In this document: piece after piece, positions 7,336-15,668 of the stretch
How positions within the stretch are numbered: position 1 is the first letter of the stretch
Layout: each line of letters starts with the position of its first letter
Source: Zoogloea sp035335645
GTDB taxonomy: Bacteria > Pseudomonadota > Gammaproteobacteria > Burkholderiales > Rhodocyclaceae
Length of the DNA: 20,570 nucleotides
Direction: 5' to 3'
Assembly: GCA_035335645.1 (NCBI GenBank)
Contig: DAOQMM010000065.1
Coordinates: 1 to 20,570, forward strand
The notes under the pieces: model-generated
What the model saw: the letters and a program-made list of their open reading frames with translations, nothing else
Database searches by the model: none
Told to the model about the DNA's origin: nothing
Made by a program: the position numbers and the translations under genes

Positions 7336-8202
7336 TCAACGCAGGCGTTCGAGCAGACCGTCAAGCTGGTCCAGGGTGCCGAAGTGGATGGTCACCATCC
7401 CGGCACCCTTTTTATTGGCCTTGATCTTCACGGTGGCGCCGAGGCGGTCCGCCACCTCCTCTTCCAGACGCAGGATGTCCCGGTCCGGCGCCGGAGCGGC
7501 GCTCTGCGGCTTGGGGTGCAGCGCCTGGTAGGCGAGGCGCTCGGCTTCGCGCACCGACAGGCCCTTGGCGGCGATCACGTTGGCGAGGCCGACCTGCGTG
7601 GCGCCCGGCAGAGGCAGCAGGGCGCGGGCGTGGCCCATGTCGATGTCGCCAGCCATCAGCAGTTCCTGCACCGGCTGCGCCAGCTGAAGCAGCCGCAGCA
7701 GGTTGGAGGCGGCCGGGCGGGAGCGGCCCACCGCGTCGGCGGCCTGCTGATGGGTCAGGCCGAACTCGTCCACGAGGCGCTGGATGCCGGCGGCCTCTTC
7801 GAGGGGATTGAGGTCTTCCCGCTGGATGTTCTCGATGAGGGACATGGCCAGCGCGGCCTCGTCCGGAATCTCCCGCACCAGGCAGGGCACGGCCTCCAGG
7901 CCGGCGATGCGCGAGGCGCGCCAGCGCCGCTCGCCCGCGATGATCTCGTAGCGCTGGGCGTCGAACAGGCTGCCCACCGGGCGCACCAGGATGGGCTGCA
8001 TGACGCCCTGGGACTTGATGGACGCGGCCAGTTCTTCCAGCGAGCCGGGGTCCATGCGCGTGCGTGGCTGGTACTTGCCGGGCTTGAGGGCGTCGACGGG
8101 CAGCGTCTGCAGTTCGCCTTCGGTCGTCTGGGCGTCATCGCCGTTGCCGGACAGCAGGGCGTCGAGGCCGCGGCCGAGACCTTTGAGTTTGGGAGGTGCC
8201 AT
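7336..8202 (-). CDS. parB: Chromosome partitioning protein ParB
   Basis: A 288-residue protein of normal length for chromosomal ParB, the parS-binding CTPase that loads onto DNA near the origin and recruits ParA. Visible parts are the N-terminal ParA-contact motif (GLGRGLDALL, about 8-17), the ParB/Srx CTP-binding domain (about 32-130) with GERRWRAS at 90-97 and ENIQRE at 124-129, the helix-turn-helix (about 148-172, starting LTHQQAADAVG), and a C-terminal dimerisation domain (about 235-288). The ATG at 8202 gives the conserved MxxxKxKGLGRGL start. It follows parA by 50 bp on the same strand, the usual operon order. No complete parS site was found in the window. Confidence 0.97.
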   Translation of the reverse strand: MAPPKLKGLGRGLDALLSGNGDDAQTTEGELQTLPVDALKPGKYQPRTRMDPGSLEELAASIKSQGVMQPILVRPVGSLFDAQRYEIIAGERRWRASRIAGLEAVPCLVREIPDEAALAMSLIENIQREDLNPLEEAAGIQRLVDEFGLTHQQAADAVGRSRPAASNLLRLLQLAQPVQELLMAGDIDMGHARALLPLPGATQVGLANVIAAKGLSVREAERLAYQALHPKPQSAAPAPDRDILRLEEEVADRLGATVKIKANKKGAGMVTIHFGTLDQLDGLLERLR

Positions 8203-8252
8203 GGTGTCGTTCTCGCTGGAGGCGCCGGGCAGAGGCGGGCGCCGGTCCGGTC

Positions 8253-9023
8253 TCAGAGGGTCTTGATGCGTTCGATCATCTCTTCGGCGAAGGCCAGGTA
8301 GGCCTGGGCGCCCTTGCTGCCGCGGTCGAAGACGACGCCCGGCAGGCCGTGGCTGGGCGCCTCGGCGAGGCGCACGTTGCGCGGCACGAGGGTGCGGAAG
8401 ACCTTGTCGCCGAAATGCTGTTCAAGCTGGGCCGAGACCTGTTGCTGGAGCGTCACGCGGGGATCGAACATGACCCGCAGCAGGCCGATGATCTTGAGGT
8501 CGCGGTTGAGGTTGGCGTGCACCTTCTTGATGGAATTGACCAGGTCGGACAGGCCTTCCAGCGCGTAATACTCGCACTGCATCGGGATGATCACGCCGTG
8601 GGCGCAGCACAGGCCGTTGAGGGTCAGCAGGGACAGGGACGGCGGGCAGTCGATGAGGATGAAGTCGTAGGTGTCGCCGTGGCTGCCGAGGGCGTCGCGC
8701 AGGCGGTTCTCGCGGCGCGGCAGGGCCACCAGCTCCACCTCGGCGCCGGCCAGATCGCGGTTGGCGGGCAGCACGTCGTACTTGCCCGCGGCGGAGGCCA
8801 CCCGCGCCTCGGCCAGCGTGGCCAGGCCCACCAGCACGTGATACACGGAGCGCCCCAGACTGCGCTTGTCGATGCCGCTGCCCATCGTGGCGTTGCCCTG
8901 GGGGTCGAGGTCGATCAGCAGCACCCGCTGCCCGGCCGCGGCCAGGCCGGCGGCCAGATTGACGCTGGTGGTGGTCTTGCCGACGCCGCCCTTCTGGTTG
9001 GCGATGCAGAAAATGCGGGCCAT
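8253..9023 (-). CDS. parA: Chromosome partitioning ATPase ParA (Soj)
   Basis: A 256-residue deviant Walker ATPase that drives origin segregation with ParB. The deviant Walker A motif KGGVGKTTT starts at residue 11, with signature Lys11 and catalytic Lys16. The A' motif contains Asp38 and Asp40 (DLDPQGN), and Walker B ends at Asp125 (FILIDCPP). There is no N-terminal DNA-binding extension, so it is the short chromosomal (Soj) type, not the P1/F plasmid type. The ATG at 9023 begins MARIFCIANQKGG, standard for the family. It starts only 3 bases after the rsmG stop, so it is probably co-transcribed from the mnmG-rsmG unit. Confidence 0.97.
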   Translation of the reverse strand: MARIFCIANQKGGVGKTTTSVNLAAGLAAAGQRVLLIDLDPQGNATMGSGIDKRSLGRSVYHVLVGLATLAEARVASAAGKYDVLPANRDLAGAEVELVALPRRENRLRDALGSHGDTYDFILIDCPPSLSLLTLNGLCCAHGVIIPMQCEYYALEGLSDLVNSIKKVHANLNRDLKIIGLLRVMFDPRVTLQQQVSAQLEQHFGDKVFRTLVPRNVRLAEAPSHGLPGVVFDRGSKGAQAYLAFAEEMIERIKTL

Positions 9024-9026
9024 GGT

Positions 9027-9665
9027 TCAGGTCCGTTTCACGATGAGGAGGTGGCGCGCCGCGTCGAGGCCCGGCACGGCGAGTTCGAGGCAGCGTTCGA
9101 GGACGAAGCCGGCGGGCAAACGGGCGATCTCGTCGGCAGGATAGACGCCCTTCATGGCGAACAGACGCGTGTCCGGCCCGGCCAGATGGGCCGTGAGATT
9201 CACGAAGTCCGCCAGATCGGCGAAGGCGCGGGAGATGATGCCATCCGGCGCGGCGTCCGGCCCGTAGGGCGGCTGCCAGGACTCGATGCGGGCGTGGTGC
9301 GCGCGGAAGTGCTCGAGCTTCAGTTCGATGCGCGCCTGGTTCTGGAAGGTCGCCTTTTTTTGCACGGTCTCGACGGAATCCACCTGCAGATCCGGCCGGG
9401 CGATGGCCAGTACGACGCCGGGCAGACCGCCGCCGGAGCCCACATCCACCAGCCGCGTGACGCCGGCCAGGTGGGGCAGCACGCTGAGGGAATCCAGCAG
9501 GTGGTGGGTGACGACCTGGGCCTCGTCGCGCAGGGCGGTGAGGTTGTACACCTTGTTCCACTTGATGAGCAGACGCGCGAAGGCTTCCAGGCGGGCCGGC
9601 GTGTCGGCGGGCAGGTCGAGGCCGAGGGCGGCGATGCCGTCGGCGAGGGCGCGCCCCATGCTCAT
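9027..9665 (-). CDS. rsmG: 16S rRNA (guanine527-N7)-methyltransferase RsmG
   Basis: RsmG (GidB) uses S-adenosylmethionine to methylate N7 of G527 in 16S rRNA. The protein has 212 residues, close to the usual size. The motifs are NLTA (41-44), HLLDSL (about 56-60), the SAM-binding glycine loop GSGGGLPG (about 76-83), and an ISRAFADL segment typical of the family. The ATG at 9665 is chosen because it overlaps the mnmG stop codon as ATGA, giving translational coupling; a second ATG two codons later (9659) would also fit. It sits between mnmG and parA, the conserved order in many bacteria. Confidence 0.96.
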   Translation of the reverse strand: MSMGRALADGIAALGLDLPADTPARLEAFARLLIKWNKVYNLTALRDEAQVVTHHLLDSLSVLPHLAGVTRLVDVGSGGGLPGVVLAIARPDLQVDSVETVQKKATFQNQARIELKLEHFRAHHARIESWQPPYGPDAAPDGIISRAFADLADFVNLTAHLAGPDTRLFAMKGVYPADEIARLPAGFVLERCLELAVPGLDAARHLLIVKRT

Positions 9666-11566
9666 GCGGAGCGTCGTTCGCCGTCGCGGGCGAGATCCTG
9701 ACGTTTGAGCCACACCAGCAGCAGGCTGATGGCCGCCGGGGTGATGCCCTGGATGCGGCTGGCCTGGCCGATGGTCTCGGGCCGGTGCTGATTGAGGCGC
9801 AACTGGACTTCCTTGGACAGGCCACGCACCGTGGTGTAGTCCAGGTCGGCGGGCAGGCGGGTGGCCTCGGCGCCGGCCTGGCGGGCCACTTCGTCCTGCT
9901 GGCGGTCGATGTAGCCCTGGTATTTGGCGGCGATCTCGAGCTGTTCGACCACCTGGGGATCGGTGGCGAGGTCCTCCGGCGCGCCGGGCAGGCCCATCAG
10001 CGCCGCGTAGCTCACGCCGGGGCGGCGCAGCAGGTCGAAGAAGCTGTATTCCCGCTCGATGGCCTTGCCCAGCACCGCCTCGGCGGCCTCGGCCGGCACC
10101 TTGGCCGGCGTCGCCCAGGTGGCGCGCAGGCGGGCAGTCTCCCGCTCGATGGCCTCGCGCTTGGTGCAGAAGGCGGCCCAGCGGACGTCGTCCACCAGGC
10201 CCAGCTGGCGGCCGGTCTCGGTGAGACGCAGGTCGGCGTTGTCCTCCCGCAGGCTGAGGCGGTACTCGGCGCGGGAGGTGAACATGCGGTAGGGCTCGGA
10301 GACGCCGCGGGTGATGAGATCGTCCACCAGCACGCCCAGATAGGCTTCGTCGCGACGCGGGCACCAGGCCTCCCGGCCCTTCACCTGGAGCGCCGCGTTG
10401 AGGCCGGCGAGCAGGCCCTGGGCGGCGGCTTCCTCGTAGCCGGTGGTGCCGTTGATCTGGCCGGCGAAGAACAGCCCGCCGATGGACTTGGTCTCGAGGC
10501 TGGCCTTGAGGTTGCGCGGGTCGAAGTAGTCGTACTCGATGGCGTAGCCGGGGCGCAGGATGGTGCACTGCTCCAGCCCGCGGATGGAGCGCACGATGGC
10601 CAGCTGCACGTCGAAGGGCAGGCTGGTGGAGATCCCGTTGGGGTAGATCTCGTGGGTGTCCAGGCCTTCCGGTTCGAGGAAGACGTGGTGGCTGTCCTTG
10701 TCGGCGAAGCGGTGGATCTTGTCTTCGATGCTCGGGCAGTAGCGCGGACCGACGCCTTCGATCACGCCGGAGTACATGGGCGAGCGGTCCAGGTTGGCGC
10801 GGATGATGTCGTGGGTGCGCGGGTTGGTGTCGGTGATCCAGCACGGCAGCTGGTGCGGATGCTGGCCGGCGTGGCCGAGGAAGCTGAACACCGGCACCGG
10901 GTCGTCGCCGGGCTGCTCCTGCATCACCGAGAAGTCGATGGTGCGGGCATCCAGGCGCGGTGGCGTGCCGGTCTTGAGGCGGCCCTGGGGCAGGGCGAGT
11001 TCCTTGAGACGCTGGCCCAGGCGGATCGCCGGCGGGTCGCCCGCACGGCCGGCGGAGTAATTCTGCAGGCCCACGTGGATCAGGCCGTTGAGGAAGGTGC
11101 CGGCAGTGAGCACCACGGTGGGCGCCTCGAAGCGCAGGCCGATCTGGGTGACCACGCCGGTAACCCGGTCGCCCGCCACGGTGATGTCGTCCACGGCCTG
11201 CTGGAAGAGCATCAGGTTGGGCTGGTTCTCCAGGCGGCGGCGGATCGCGGCCTTGTACAGCACCCGGTCGGCCTGGGCGCGGGTGGCGCGCACCGCCGGG
11301 CCTTTGCTGGCATTGAGGATGCGGAACTGGATGCCGCCCTCGTCAGTGGCGGCCGCCATGGCCCCGCCCAGGGCGTCCACCTCCTTGACCAGGTGCCCCT
11401 TGCCGATGCCGCCGATGGACGGGTTGCAGCTCATCTGCCCGAGGGTCTCGATGTTGTGGGTCAGCAGCAGGGTGGCACACCCGGCCCGCGCCGCCGCCAG
11501 GGCGGCCTCGGTACCGGCGTGACCGCCGCCGACGACGATCACGTCGAAACGGGTGGGATAGAGCAT
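9662..11566 (-). CDS. mnmG: tRNA uridine-5-carboxymethylaminomethyl modification enzyme MnmG
   Basis: MnmG (GidA) works with MnmE to add the carboxymethylaminomethyl group to wobble uridine 34 of certain tRNAs, using FAD, NADH and methylene-tetrahydrofolate. The protein has 634 residues, the usual length, and runs nearly collinearly with E. coli MnmG: FAD-binding GGGHAGTEAA (about 13-22), GQMSCNPSIGG (about 43-53), NASKGPAVRATRAQ, YCPSIEDK, GYAIEYDYFDPR, and the C-terminal helical region with GQASRIQGITPAAISLLLVWLK. The ATG at 11566 is chosen because MLYPTRFDV aligns with the E. coli N-terminus; a TTG two codons upstream is less likely. It heads the mnmG-rsmG-parA-parB unit. Confidence 0.98.
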   Translation of the reverse strand: MLYPTRFDVIVVGGGHAGTEAALAAARAGCATLLLTHNIETLGQMSCNPSIGGIGKGHLVKEVDALGGAMAAATDEGGIQFRILNASKGPAVRATRAQADRVLYKAAIRRRLENQPNLMLFQQAVDDITVAGDRVTGVVTQIGLRFEAPTVVLTAGTFLNGLIHVGLQNYSAGRAGDPPAIRLGQRLKELALPQGRLKTGTPPRLDARTIDFSVMQEQPGDDPVPVFSFLGHAGQHPHQLPCWITDTNPRTHDIIRANLDRSPMYSGVIEGVGPRYCPSIEDKIHRFADKDSHHVFLEPEGLDTHEIYPNGISTSLPFDVQLAIVRSIRGLEQCTILRPGYAIEYDYFDPRNLKASLETKSIGGLFFAGQINGTTGYEEAAAQGLLAGLNAALQVKGREAWCPRRDEAYLGVLVDDLITRGVSEPYRMFTSRAEYRLSLREDNADLRLTETGRQLGLVDDVRWAAFCTKREAIERETARLRATWATPAKVPAEAAEAVLGKAIEREYSFFDLLRRPGVSYAALMGLPGAPEDLATDPQVVEQLEIAAKYQGYIDRQQDEVARQAGAEATRLPADLDYTTVRGLSKEVQLRLNQHRPETIGQASRIQGITPAAISLLLVWLKRQDLARDGERRSA

Positions 11567-11612
11567 GGACAAAGCGGGATGGGGATTCGGGGGATCGGAA
11601 TGATACGACCTT

Positions 11613-11632
11613 GCGCTGCAAAAATACAGCGC
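11613..11632 (-). other. Hairpin in the mnmG leader
   Basis: Perfect arms GCGCTG and CAGCGC enclose an 8-base A/T-rich loop, 46 bases upstream of the mnmG start codon. On the minus strand the loop reads TATTTTTG. The role is unknown; it could be an mRNA leader hairpin or a protein-binding site. Confidence 0.35.
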
Positions 11633-11830
11633 CGCGGCACGGCCTCCAGAATAAAATCAGCGGTTTTACAACAGCTTAGCACTCATTCCCGGCACCATGA
11701 CGGGGGTCCGGACACGCCCCTTGAGGCCTCTGAGCAGCGCTCGATGACACGGGCGCAGATGGGCATTCCGGACCCCACGGCGGATCGGCCGGACCGGAGC
11801 GGCTACGCCTGCGGAATATCGACCTATACC

Positions 11831-11857
11831 TAAAGTCACTCCGACCTCCGCCGATTA
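11831..11857 (+). promoter_or_regulatory. Sigma-28 (FliA) type promoter for the c-di-GMP operon
   Basis: TAAAGTCA (11831-11838) and GCCGATTA (11850-11857) are separated by exactly 11 bases. The known FliA consensus is TAAAGTTT, 11 bases, GCCGATAA, so 13 of 16 defined positions match, with all of TAAAGT and GCCGAT intact and the correct spacing. It points toward the diguanylate cyclase gene, whose ATG lies 55 bases downstream, leaving room for a short leader. This would place the operon in the late flagellar regulon. The match is read by eye. Confidence 0.7.
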
Positions 11858-11866
11858 AGCCGGAGG
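11845..11866. other. Inverted repeat spanning the FliA -10 element
   Basis: CCTCCG (11845-11850) and CGGAGG (11861-11866) are 6-bp inverted arms flanking the -10 element, with 10 bases between them. The position would suit an operator blocking the promoter, or it may be a chance palindrome in GC-rich DNA. Confidence 0.3.
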
Positions 11867-11912
11867 GCGTACGTCAATCCTGCTGGCGCCCGCCCCCATC
11901 TTTCTGCGGGAC

Positions 11913-14900
11913 ATGAAACGCGGCTTCACCACCCATCTCGTCATCTGGGCCATCGTGCTCGGTCTGGGCGCCTACCTGGCGGGCACCCTCGTGCACACGC
12001 GCGGCGCGGCGCAGGCCCGCGCCCGCAACACGGCCCTGACCCATGCCCGGCTGGTGGCCGAGCACGCCCACGCGAGCATCCGGCAGGTTGAACTGATACT
12101 CGACGATCTGGCCGAGCGCCTGCCGCGCGACGCGTTGGCCCAGGGCACCGCCTTGCCGGACATCCGTCGTGCCGCCCTGCGGGATCTCCTGAACACGGCC
12201 CGCGGACGCATGGCGGGCATCGAAAACGTGATCCTGTCGGACAGTGTCGGCATGCTGACCGTCACCGCCATCGACCCCGTCCCGATGGTCGCCATCGACG
12301 ACCGCACGTATTTCCGCACGGTCCGCGAGGGTGCGCCGGGGCAGACCTTCCTGTCGGACGCCGTCCAGGGGCGGGTGTCCGGCAAATGGGGGCTGATGGT
12401 GGCCCGTCGCCTGGAAGACGCGAGCGGACGCTTTCTCGGGCTCGTGGCCGTCAATCTGGGGCTGGACCGCCAGTTCATCCACTTCTATCGCTCGCTGGCG
12501 CCCGAGGGCGACGCGGCAATCGCCCTGTGGAGCCACGACTGGCGCCTCCTCACCCGCTACCCCGTCGTCGAACCGGAGATCGGCAAGGCTCACCTGATCG
12601 AGTCGCTGGCGCCCCTGATCGACGCTGACCTGAACGAGACGTCCACGGTCGCCGTCTCGCCGGTGGATCGTACGGTGCGCCTGATCGCCCTGCGCCGGGT
12701 GGAGGACTATCCGCTGTACGCGAGCTTTGCGGTCGCCGAATCGGACTACATGGCCCAGTGGCGCGACCAGGCCCGCGACACGATGCTGGCGATCCTTGCC
12801 CTGCTGGTCGGTGGCGGCGTGCTCAGCACCCTGGAGGTCCGCAGCGGCCGCACCGCCGAGCGGGTGCGCCGCCTGATCCGCGAAACCCCGCTCGGACTGA
12901 TCACCCTGCGGGCCGGCGCCGAAGGCGATCTGCTCCTGCTCCAGTCCAACCCGGCGGCCCACCGCATCCTCCAGACCAATCTCGAACCCCACGCCGGCGA
13001 GCGTCTGGTGAGCCTGCTGCCCGGTCTGACCGGTTCGCCGATCCTGGAGCGGGTGCGCGCAGTGGCCCGACAGGGTCAGCCCTGGCGGGCCAGCGGGCTG
13101 CCCTACCGGGACGAGCGCCTGCAAGCACTCTTCGACATCGTGGCGTTCCAGGTGGCGCCGGGCGTCGCCGGCGTGATGTTTGACGACGTGTCCGAGCGGG
13201 AAGCGGCCGTGGCGGCCCTCAACGCCCGCGAACGAGACCTGCGCCGTGCCGAATCCCTCGCCCAGCTGGGGAGCTGGCGCCTGCGCCTGGCCGACCGCAG
13301 CATGACCTGCTCCGACGAATGTCTGCGCATCCTCGGCGCCCGCGCCGGCATGCCGGTGAGCGTGTCCACCTTCACCGCGCTGATCCACCCGGACGACCGG
13401 GAACGGGTCCGCGCGGCGTGGCGCAACCTGCTCGCCGGCGGGCGCATGGACGAGACTTATCGCATCGGCCGCGAGGGCCGGCCCACCACCTGGGTGCGTG
13501 CGCGGGCCGAACACGACCCGCTGCCCGGCGACGACATCACCCTGCTCGGCACCATCCAGGACATCACCCAGCAGCACGAGGCCGAACAGCGCCTGAAGGA
13601 CAGCGAAGACCGCTTCCACCAGCTCTTCGCCCGTCACGCCTCGATCATGCTGCTCATCGAGCCGGTCAGCGGCGCCATTGTCGATGCCAACGCGGCGGCG
13701 GCCGAGTTCTACGGCTACGCCATCGAGACGCTGGTGGGCATGCGCATCCAGGACATCAATGCCTTGCCGCCGGAAGACGTAGAGCGGGAACGCCAGCGGG
13801 CGTTCAAGGAACAGCGCAACTACTTCGTCTTTCCGCACCGGCTCGCCGACGGACGCCTGCGCACGGTGGAGGTGTATTCATCGCCAATCCAGGCCGGCGG
13901 CCAGACCGTGCTGTTCTCCATCATGCACGACGTCACCGAGAAGCAGCTGGCCGAATCGCGCCTGCGCCTCGCCGCCGGGGTGTTCGACAATGCCCATGAA
14001 GGCATCGTCGTCACCGACCTGAGCGGCACCATCCTGGAGGTGAACCGGGCCTACTGCACCCTCACCGGCTACGAGCGCGAAGACCTCATCGGCCGCAATC
14101 CGCGCATCCTCCAGGCCGGCCCCTCCGACGAGGCGTTCTACGCCGAGATGTGGGGCCACCTGGGCCGGCGCGGCTTCTGGCGCGGCGACCTGCACAACCG
14201 CCGCAAGGACGGCAGTTACTATCTGCAGGAAACCGGCATCACCGCGGTGACCAATGCCCTGGGCCTGCGCACGCACTACATCGGCTTCGCCGAGGACGTC
14301 ACCCTGCTGCGCCAGAGTCAGCAGCGCCTGGAATACCTGGCCTACCACGACGCCCTCACCCAGCTGCCCAATCGATTGCTGCTGGCCGACCACATCCGCC
14401 TGGCCCTCGCCGCCGCCCGCCGCGAAGGGCGTCACGTGGCCGTGTGCTACCTCGATCTGGACGAGTTCAAGCCAGTCAATGACCAGTGGGGCCACACGGT
14501 CGGCGACCAGTTGCTGGTAGAGGTGGCGGGACGGCTGAAGGCCTGCGTCCGCGCCGAAGACACGGTGGCCCGCCTGGGCGGCGACGAGTTCGTGATCCTG
14601 CTGGCCAGCCTGGACAGCAGGACCGAAGGCGAACAGGCCCTCGCCCGGGTCGTCGCCGCCCTATCGTCCCCCTTCCAGCTCACCGTCGGCGAGATCGGCG
14701 TCGGTGCGAGCATCGGCGTGAGCGTCTTCCCGCCCGACGACGCAGACGCCGATTCCCTGATCCGCCACGCCGACCAGGCCATGTACCTGGCCAAGCAGGC
14801 CGGCCGCAACTCCATCCGCTTCTTCGACCCGGACGCCGACCGGCGCGCCCGCAGCCTGCGGGATTCGGTGGCCGAGGTCGCGCTGGGCCTGGAGCGGGGC

Positions 14901-15668
14901 GAGTTCGAGCTCTACTACCAGCCCCAGGTCCATCTGCGCAGCGGCCGGGTGGTGGGCGTCGAAGCCCTGCTGCGCTGGAACCATCCCCAACGCGGACTGC
15001 TGGCCCCTGGCGGCTTCCTTGCAGAGGTGGACAACACCGAAGTCGCCGTGGCCCTGGGCGAGTGGGTGCTGGACACGGCCCTCCGTCAGGCCGACACGTG
15101 GCATCGGGCCGGGCTCGAACTGCGCGTCGGCATCAACGTCTCGGCACATCACCTGCAGCAGGACACCTTTGCCGCACGCCTGGCGGAACGCCTCTCGCGC
15201 CACCCCGAGTTGCCGGCCGGCCGCATCGAGCTGGAGATCCTCGAGACCGCCGCCCTCGAAGACCTCAGCCGCATCTCGCGGCTGATGGAAACCTGCCGCC
15301 GCTTCGGCGTCTCCTTCGCCCTCGACGATTTCGGCACCGGCTACGCGTCCCTCGCCTACCTCAAGCATCTGCCGGCCAACCTGCTCAAGATCGACCAGAG
15401 CTTCATCCGCGACATGCTGTCGGATCCGGAAGACCACGCCATCGTGCAGGGCATCGTCGGCCTCGCCATGGCGTTCCGCCGCGAGGTCATCGCCGAGGGC
15501 GTGGAGAGTCTGGCCCACGGCGAGGCGCTCCTCGCCCTCGGCTGCCCCCTCGCCCAGGGGTACTGCATCGCACGCCCCATGCCGGCCGCGGCCGTCGCGC
15601 CGTGGGTTGCCCACTGGTGCAACCCGCCGGAATGGTCGCAGCCGGCGCCGCCAGAGGACCGGCCATGA
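11913..15668 (+). CDS. Membrane Cache-PAS(4)-GGDEF-EAL c-di-GMP turnover protein
   Basis: A 1251-residue protein that can in principle both make and degrade c-di-GMP. The layout is: membrane helix (about 8-27), a large periplasmic Cache/PDC-like sensor (about 30-285), a second helix (about 289-308), four PAS-like segments (about 322-430, 443-555, 567-677, 689-794), GGDEF (about 805-970) and EAL (about 990-1232). The cyclase signature GGDEF is at 889-893, and a product-inhibition motif RAED (RxxD) lies just upstream. The phosphodiesterase site appears complete: EALLRW from 1017, DDFGTG from 1138, LKIDQSF and the EGVES loop. Both activities are therefore predicted active, with the balance set by the sensor domains. 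It is the first gene of the operon, behind a FliA-type promoter; its stop codon overlaps the next start as ATGA. The ribosome site before the ATG at 11913 is weak (GCGGGAC). Confidence 0.95.
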   Translation: MKRGFTTHLVIWAIVLGLGAYLAGTLVHTRGAAQARARNTALTHARLVAEHAHASIRQVELILDDLAERLPRDALAQGTALPDIRRAALRDLLNTARGRMAGIENVILSDSVGMLTVTAIDPVPMVAIDDRTYFRTVREGAPGQTFLSDAVQGRVSGKWGLMVARRLEDASGRFLGLVAVNLGLDRQFIHFYRSLAPEGDAAIALWSHDWRLLTRYPVVEPEIGKAHLIESLAPLIDADLNETSTVAVSPVDRTVRLIALRRVEDYPLYASFAVAESDYMAQWRDQARDTMLAILALLVGGGVLSTLEVRSGRTAERVRRLIRETPLGLITLRAGAEGDLLLLQSNPAAHRILQTNLEPHAGERLVSLLPGLTGSPILERVRAVARQGQPWRASGLPYRDERLQALFDIVAFQVAPGVAGVMFDDVSEREAAVAALNARERDLRRAESLAQLGSWRLRLADRSMTCSDECLRILGARAGMPVSVSTFTALIHPDDRERVRAAWRNLLAGGRMDETYRIGREGRPTTWVRARAEHDPLPGDDITLLGTIQDITQQHEAEQRLKDSEDRFHQLFARHASIMLLIEPVSGAIVDANAAAAEFYGYAIETLVGMRIQDINALPPEDVERERQRAFKEQRNYFVFPHRLADGRLRTVEVYSSPIQAGGQTVLFSIMHDVTEKQLAESRLRLAAGVFDNAHEGIVVTDLSGTILEVNRAYCTLTGYEREDLIGRNPRILQAGPSDEAFYAEMWGHLGRRGFWRGDLHNRRKDGSYYLQETGITAVTNALGLRTHYIGFAEDVTLLRQSQQRLEYLAYHDALTQLPNRLLLADHIRLALAAARREGRHVAVCYLDLDEFKPVNDQWGHTVGDQLLVEVAGRLKACVRAEDTVARLGGDEFVILLASLDSRTEGEQALARVVAALSSPFQLTVGEIGVGASIGVSVFPPDDADADSLIRHADQAMYLAKQAGRNSIRFFDPDADRRARSLRDSVAEVALGLERGEFELYYQPQVHLRSGRVVGVEALLRWNHPQRGLLAPGGFLAEVDNTEVAVALGEWVLDTALRQADTWHRAGLELRVGINVSAHHLQQDTFAARLAERLSRHPELPAGRIELEILETAALEDLSRISRLMETCRRFGVSFALDDFGTGYASLAYLKHLPANLLKIDQSFIRDMLSDPEDHAIVQGIVGLAMAFRREVIAEGVESLAHGEALLALGCPLAQGYCIARPMPAAAVAPWVAHWCNPPEWSQPAPPEDRP

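Larger units (their letters stand above)
11567..11912. other. 346-bp divergent intergenic region
   Basis: This is the only gap over 300 bp in the window. It separates mnmG (leftward) from the c-di-GMP operon (rightward). It holds a FliA-type promoter match for the rightward operon, an inverted repeat across that promoter's -10 element, a hairpin in the presumed mnmG leader, and an AT-richer patch around 11650-11690 where an mnmG promoter may lie. I could not identify a convincing sigma-70 promoter for mnmG. No DnaA boxes, parS site or RNA gene was recognised. Roughly 11690-11820 shows nothing I can interpret. Confidence 0.6.

Noticed and set aside
9033..9042. Half of a parS-like palindrome (GTTTCACG) at the end of rsmG
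   Set aside because: Only the left half matches; the right half is not complementary, and these bases encode the last rsmG codons. A similar half-site at about 6842-6848 is equally incomplete.
9785..11833. Long plus-strand open frame of about 680 codons opposite mnmG
   Set aside because: The opposite strand encodes an almost collinear MnmG, so this is a GC-driven shadow.
11567..11912. Possible replication origin next to mnmG
   Set aside because: No TTATCCACA-type DnaA boxes or AT-rich unwinding element was seen in the gap.
11874..13838. Long minus-strand open frame of about 650 codons opposite the GGDEF-EAL gene
   Set aside because: It is Gly/Ala/His/Gln-rich without recognisable motifs, opposite a clear sensor protein.
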